Shown here: positions 61,951-64,000 of the stretch, piece after piece
Position numbering within the stretch: the stretch's first letter is position 1
Layout of the letters: each line of letters opens with the position of its first letter
Source of the DNA: Bolinopsis microptera
Lineage: Eukaryota; Ctenophora; Tentaculata; Lobata; Bolinopsidae
Assembly: GCF_026151205.1 (NCBI RefSeq)
Contig: NC_087073.1
Span: 12,803,578 to 12,867,577, forward strand
Direction: 5' to 3'
DNA: 64,000 bases
Translations under genes and position numbers: made by a program
The notes under the pieces: model-generated
Database searches by the model: none
What the model saw: the letters and a program-made list of their open reading frames with translations, nothing else
Told to the model about the DNA's origin: nothing

Positions 61951-63910
61951 TTCATGCTTCTCTGGTTATCATTTGGTCTCCTCCTTGTTGTTATTGATAT
62001 CACGTGACACATTTCACTGTCACACACGCACTCCTTTGGGACTAGTGCTCTCAGTACTTTAAGATTGTAGATAAGAGTTTGTGGTTCTACTTTAAACACC
62101 AGACAGGTTCTGTACACTAGCCTAATAACTTGTTAACCATCTGCTGTTTACATGTCACTTTGGTTATATCAATTTGGAAGGAGAAGGTGATCAAAAGTGG
62201 ACCGCACTCGGTATAAGTGGACCACTTTCACCACTACTGAGTAGTGATCCATGGTGACAGTGGATCATCACTTAACCAGTGTTCACCAAAAAGTGACAAA
62301 GTTATCCAGGCTTAACCGTCAGACTATTGTGTGGACAAGTTATCCCAATTTTGTACCGTATTTGGGGAGAATAAAAATGGTCTGCTAGTGAATTTCTGCC
62401 ATGGCTTTGTTTGGTACCGAAAGATTAAAATTCATTGTTAAAGAGATTGATTTGTATTAACGTATCAATGCGAAATGCTCGGAAACTGTCCAGCTATTGT
62501 CATGGTCTAAGCTCATAAGCTGGCGCATTAGTCATTAGTCTAACGCCGTGTTGCAATTTGATACCTATTTTCTGTTCGGCGATATAGTTTTAATAGCAAC
62601 ATGGCTTTAATGAATCTTTTCAAGTCCTTGCCTAATTTTGTGTCGGATGTAGATCTAGTTTAAATTTGTGCTGATGTCCTTATTTCAGGAATCACAACAA
62701 CAGTGCTACTAAATTATAAACTCATCGGAACTTACCACAGCTTCCATCCCACTTCTAATACTCCTGTCGTAGTGGTCTCCTTTTTCTGTATAACACCACC
62801 TTTACTGGAGCCTGGCCAGAACTAAATTATAGTAAACATTTTTCAATTTTAGTTTCATGTTCTTCCTTCCCGACGTGTGAATTAGCCTTTTAGTTCGAAA
62901 TCGAATTCAAAGATTAAGTTTTCTCTATTTTTCTAATATGTAGTCATATCATCCTCAAAATTGTTTCCCCGAAATTTAACCCCATAAAAACGATCATCTT
63001 ACAATTAACTGCTCATTATTTGAGTGCTTCCCTTACTGTGCAGTATTTTTATGCACAGTTTTTTGTGAGAGAATTTGTCAAATATTGTCCATGTTTATCA
63101 TACTTTTTCGATGAATTGCACTCACAATGTGGGATAGCGTGGTACGTTATTCATATCTCTCTCCCGATATATCTAGTTATTGATCGTATCTAGTTTCAAA
63201 ACAGAAAGGGTTGTAACCCTCAGCTGTGTTACAATATACCAACCGTAACATTTATATTAACATGGAATAGTGAGTAGTAATACATTAGTAACGAGAACTG
63301 TATAACAATTAAAGTTTGGCGATTAGAATGTTAACGTTGTTTCCCAATAACGAGTTTATTTGTTGATTCTCCACCCCTTCCTTAGTGTGACCCATATTCG
63401 ATGTGGTCGACCTGCAATTTGTAACTTTTTAACTTTTAATTACACGAACAGAATCATCCAGTTGAGAGGCTGTCTTGTTTTGGAGTGTACAAACCTATAT
63501 TGAATAGGGAATTGGTTTGTTATTTTCACGCAGATTTCTCCCGGAAGATAGACCTAGCGTCTCACTTTTAACATACCACAACCCCTATGCTATTCTGATA
63601 GTTTAGCCAAAATACCGGCATTACTCCGCCTCGAGTGTTATACCCCACCTGTGGTACTTTGATTTTAAACTTTAGCCTTTAATTAACTTACATAGAATAC
63701 CCAACTCCAGCAACTCTCGGTGCCATATTGACGTTTTTATGCCAACTTCCCAACAGTTGCAAACTCGACGGGGCCAAATTGGCGATGAACTGACATCTTT
63801 CCGTTCAAGGATTTTGCTATTGTTGACACTTGGACTTCTTGGTATAGCATGATGCCGTGATGCGTATAAGATTACAATTATGTCCACATTACCATTGGAC
63901 CTTGTCGAGC
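61951..63910. other. Non-coding stretch
   Basis: AT-rich sequence. Short frames at 61920-62117 and 63672-63887 lack recognisable motifs. A run of words related to AGTGGACCACTTTCACC occurs near 62200-62290 as imperfect small palindromes (GGTCCACTT/AAGTGGACC). Confidence 0.45.
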
Positions 63911-64000
63911 TCTGGTTACCTTCGTTACCTGGTTACCTGGTTACCTGGTTACCTGGTTACCTGGTTACCTGGTTACCTGGTTACCTGGTTACCTGGTTAC
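63911..64000. repeat. 8-bp tandem repeat (CTGGTTAC)n, running off the window
   Basis: About nine perfect CTGGTTAC units from 63926, preceded by a broken unit. The array continues past the window edge, so its full length is unknown. The unit does not match the animal telomere repeat TTAGGG. Confidence 0.93.

Noticed and set aside
63911-64000. Telomere or subtelomere at the window end
   Set aside because: The 8-bp CTGGTTAC unit is not a known animal telomere repeat, and nothing else suggests a chromosome end.

Overview
This is an AT-rich, repeat-dense piece of an animal nuclear genome. The split genes have GT-AG introns. They include a Rheb-type small GTPase with a farnesylation box and a secreted protein joining a 'CWRDT...GGWCAS' cysteine-rich module to a sushi/CCP module. 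I associate that cysteine-rich module from memory with cnidarians and other early-branching marine invertebrates. Together with abundant CR1-type LINE remains, this points to a non-bilaterian marine metazoan, most likely a cnidarian. The species cannot be fixed from the sequence.

Layout. 1-32 kb holds no convincing host gene. It is filled with homopolymer tracts, foldback and TIR elements (4.33-4.78, 5.08-5.43, 8.8-9.0, 13.9-14.3 and 23.85-24.61 kb), a local duplication (7.7-9.4 kb), a tRNA-derived SINE head (11.46 kb), two LINE C-terminal relics (11.7 and 28.4 kb) and several satellites (36-bp at 18.6 kb, 19-bp at 19.7 kb, a roughly 700-bp CCCTCT hexamer array at 29.2 kb). 32.08-33.15 kb carries the secreted CWRDT/CCP gene, with all visible introns in phase 1. 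34.0-35.3 kb is a 1.3-kb TTAA-flanked foldback element. 38.77-40.96 kb is a complete four-exon Rheb homologue on the minus strand. 41.6-46.3 kb is a field of tandem and dispersed repeats with CG-rich blocks.

46.9-57.5 kb is the most interesting region. Two inverted arms of about 880 bp, each carrying a cluster of CACGTG motifs, bound a roughly 10-kb segment. Inside are a small spliced plus-strand gene and a full-length-looking CR1-like LINE on the minus strand with two intact ORFs. The LINE ORF1 (718 aa) combines a PHD finger, an AlkB-like 2-oxoglutarate/Fe(II) dioxygenase domain with all the hallmark residues, and an SGNH esterase domain. ORF2 (1121 aa) has its own N-terminal PHD-like finger, an AP endonuclease and a reverse transcriptase. 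The AlkB domain in ORF1 is the best candidate here for an undescribed system: a retrotransposon carrying its own nucleic-acid demethylase.

58-64 kb contains tandem repeats, exon-like ORFs of low confidence (including a possible N-myristoylated micropeptide at 60.4 kb) and a 1.06-kb TIR element enclosing a 115-codon ORF (61.28-61.63 kb). It ends in an 8-bp satellite that runs off the window.
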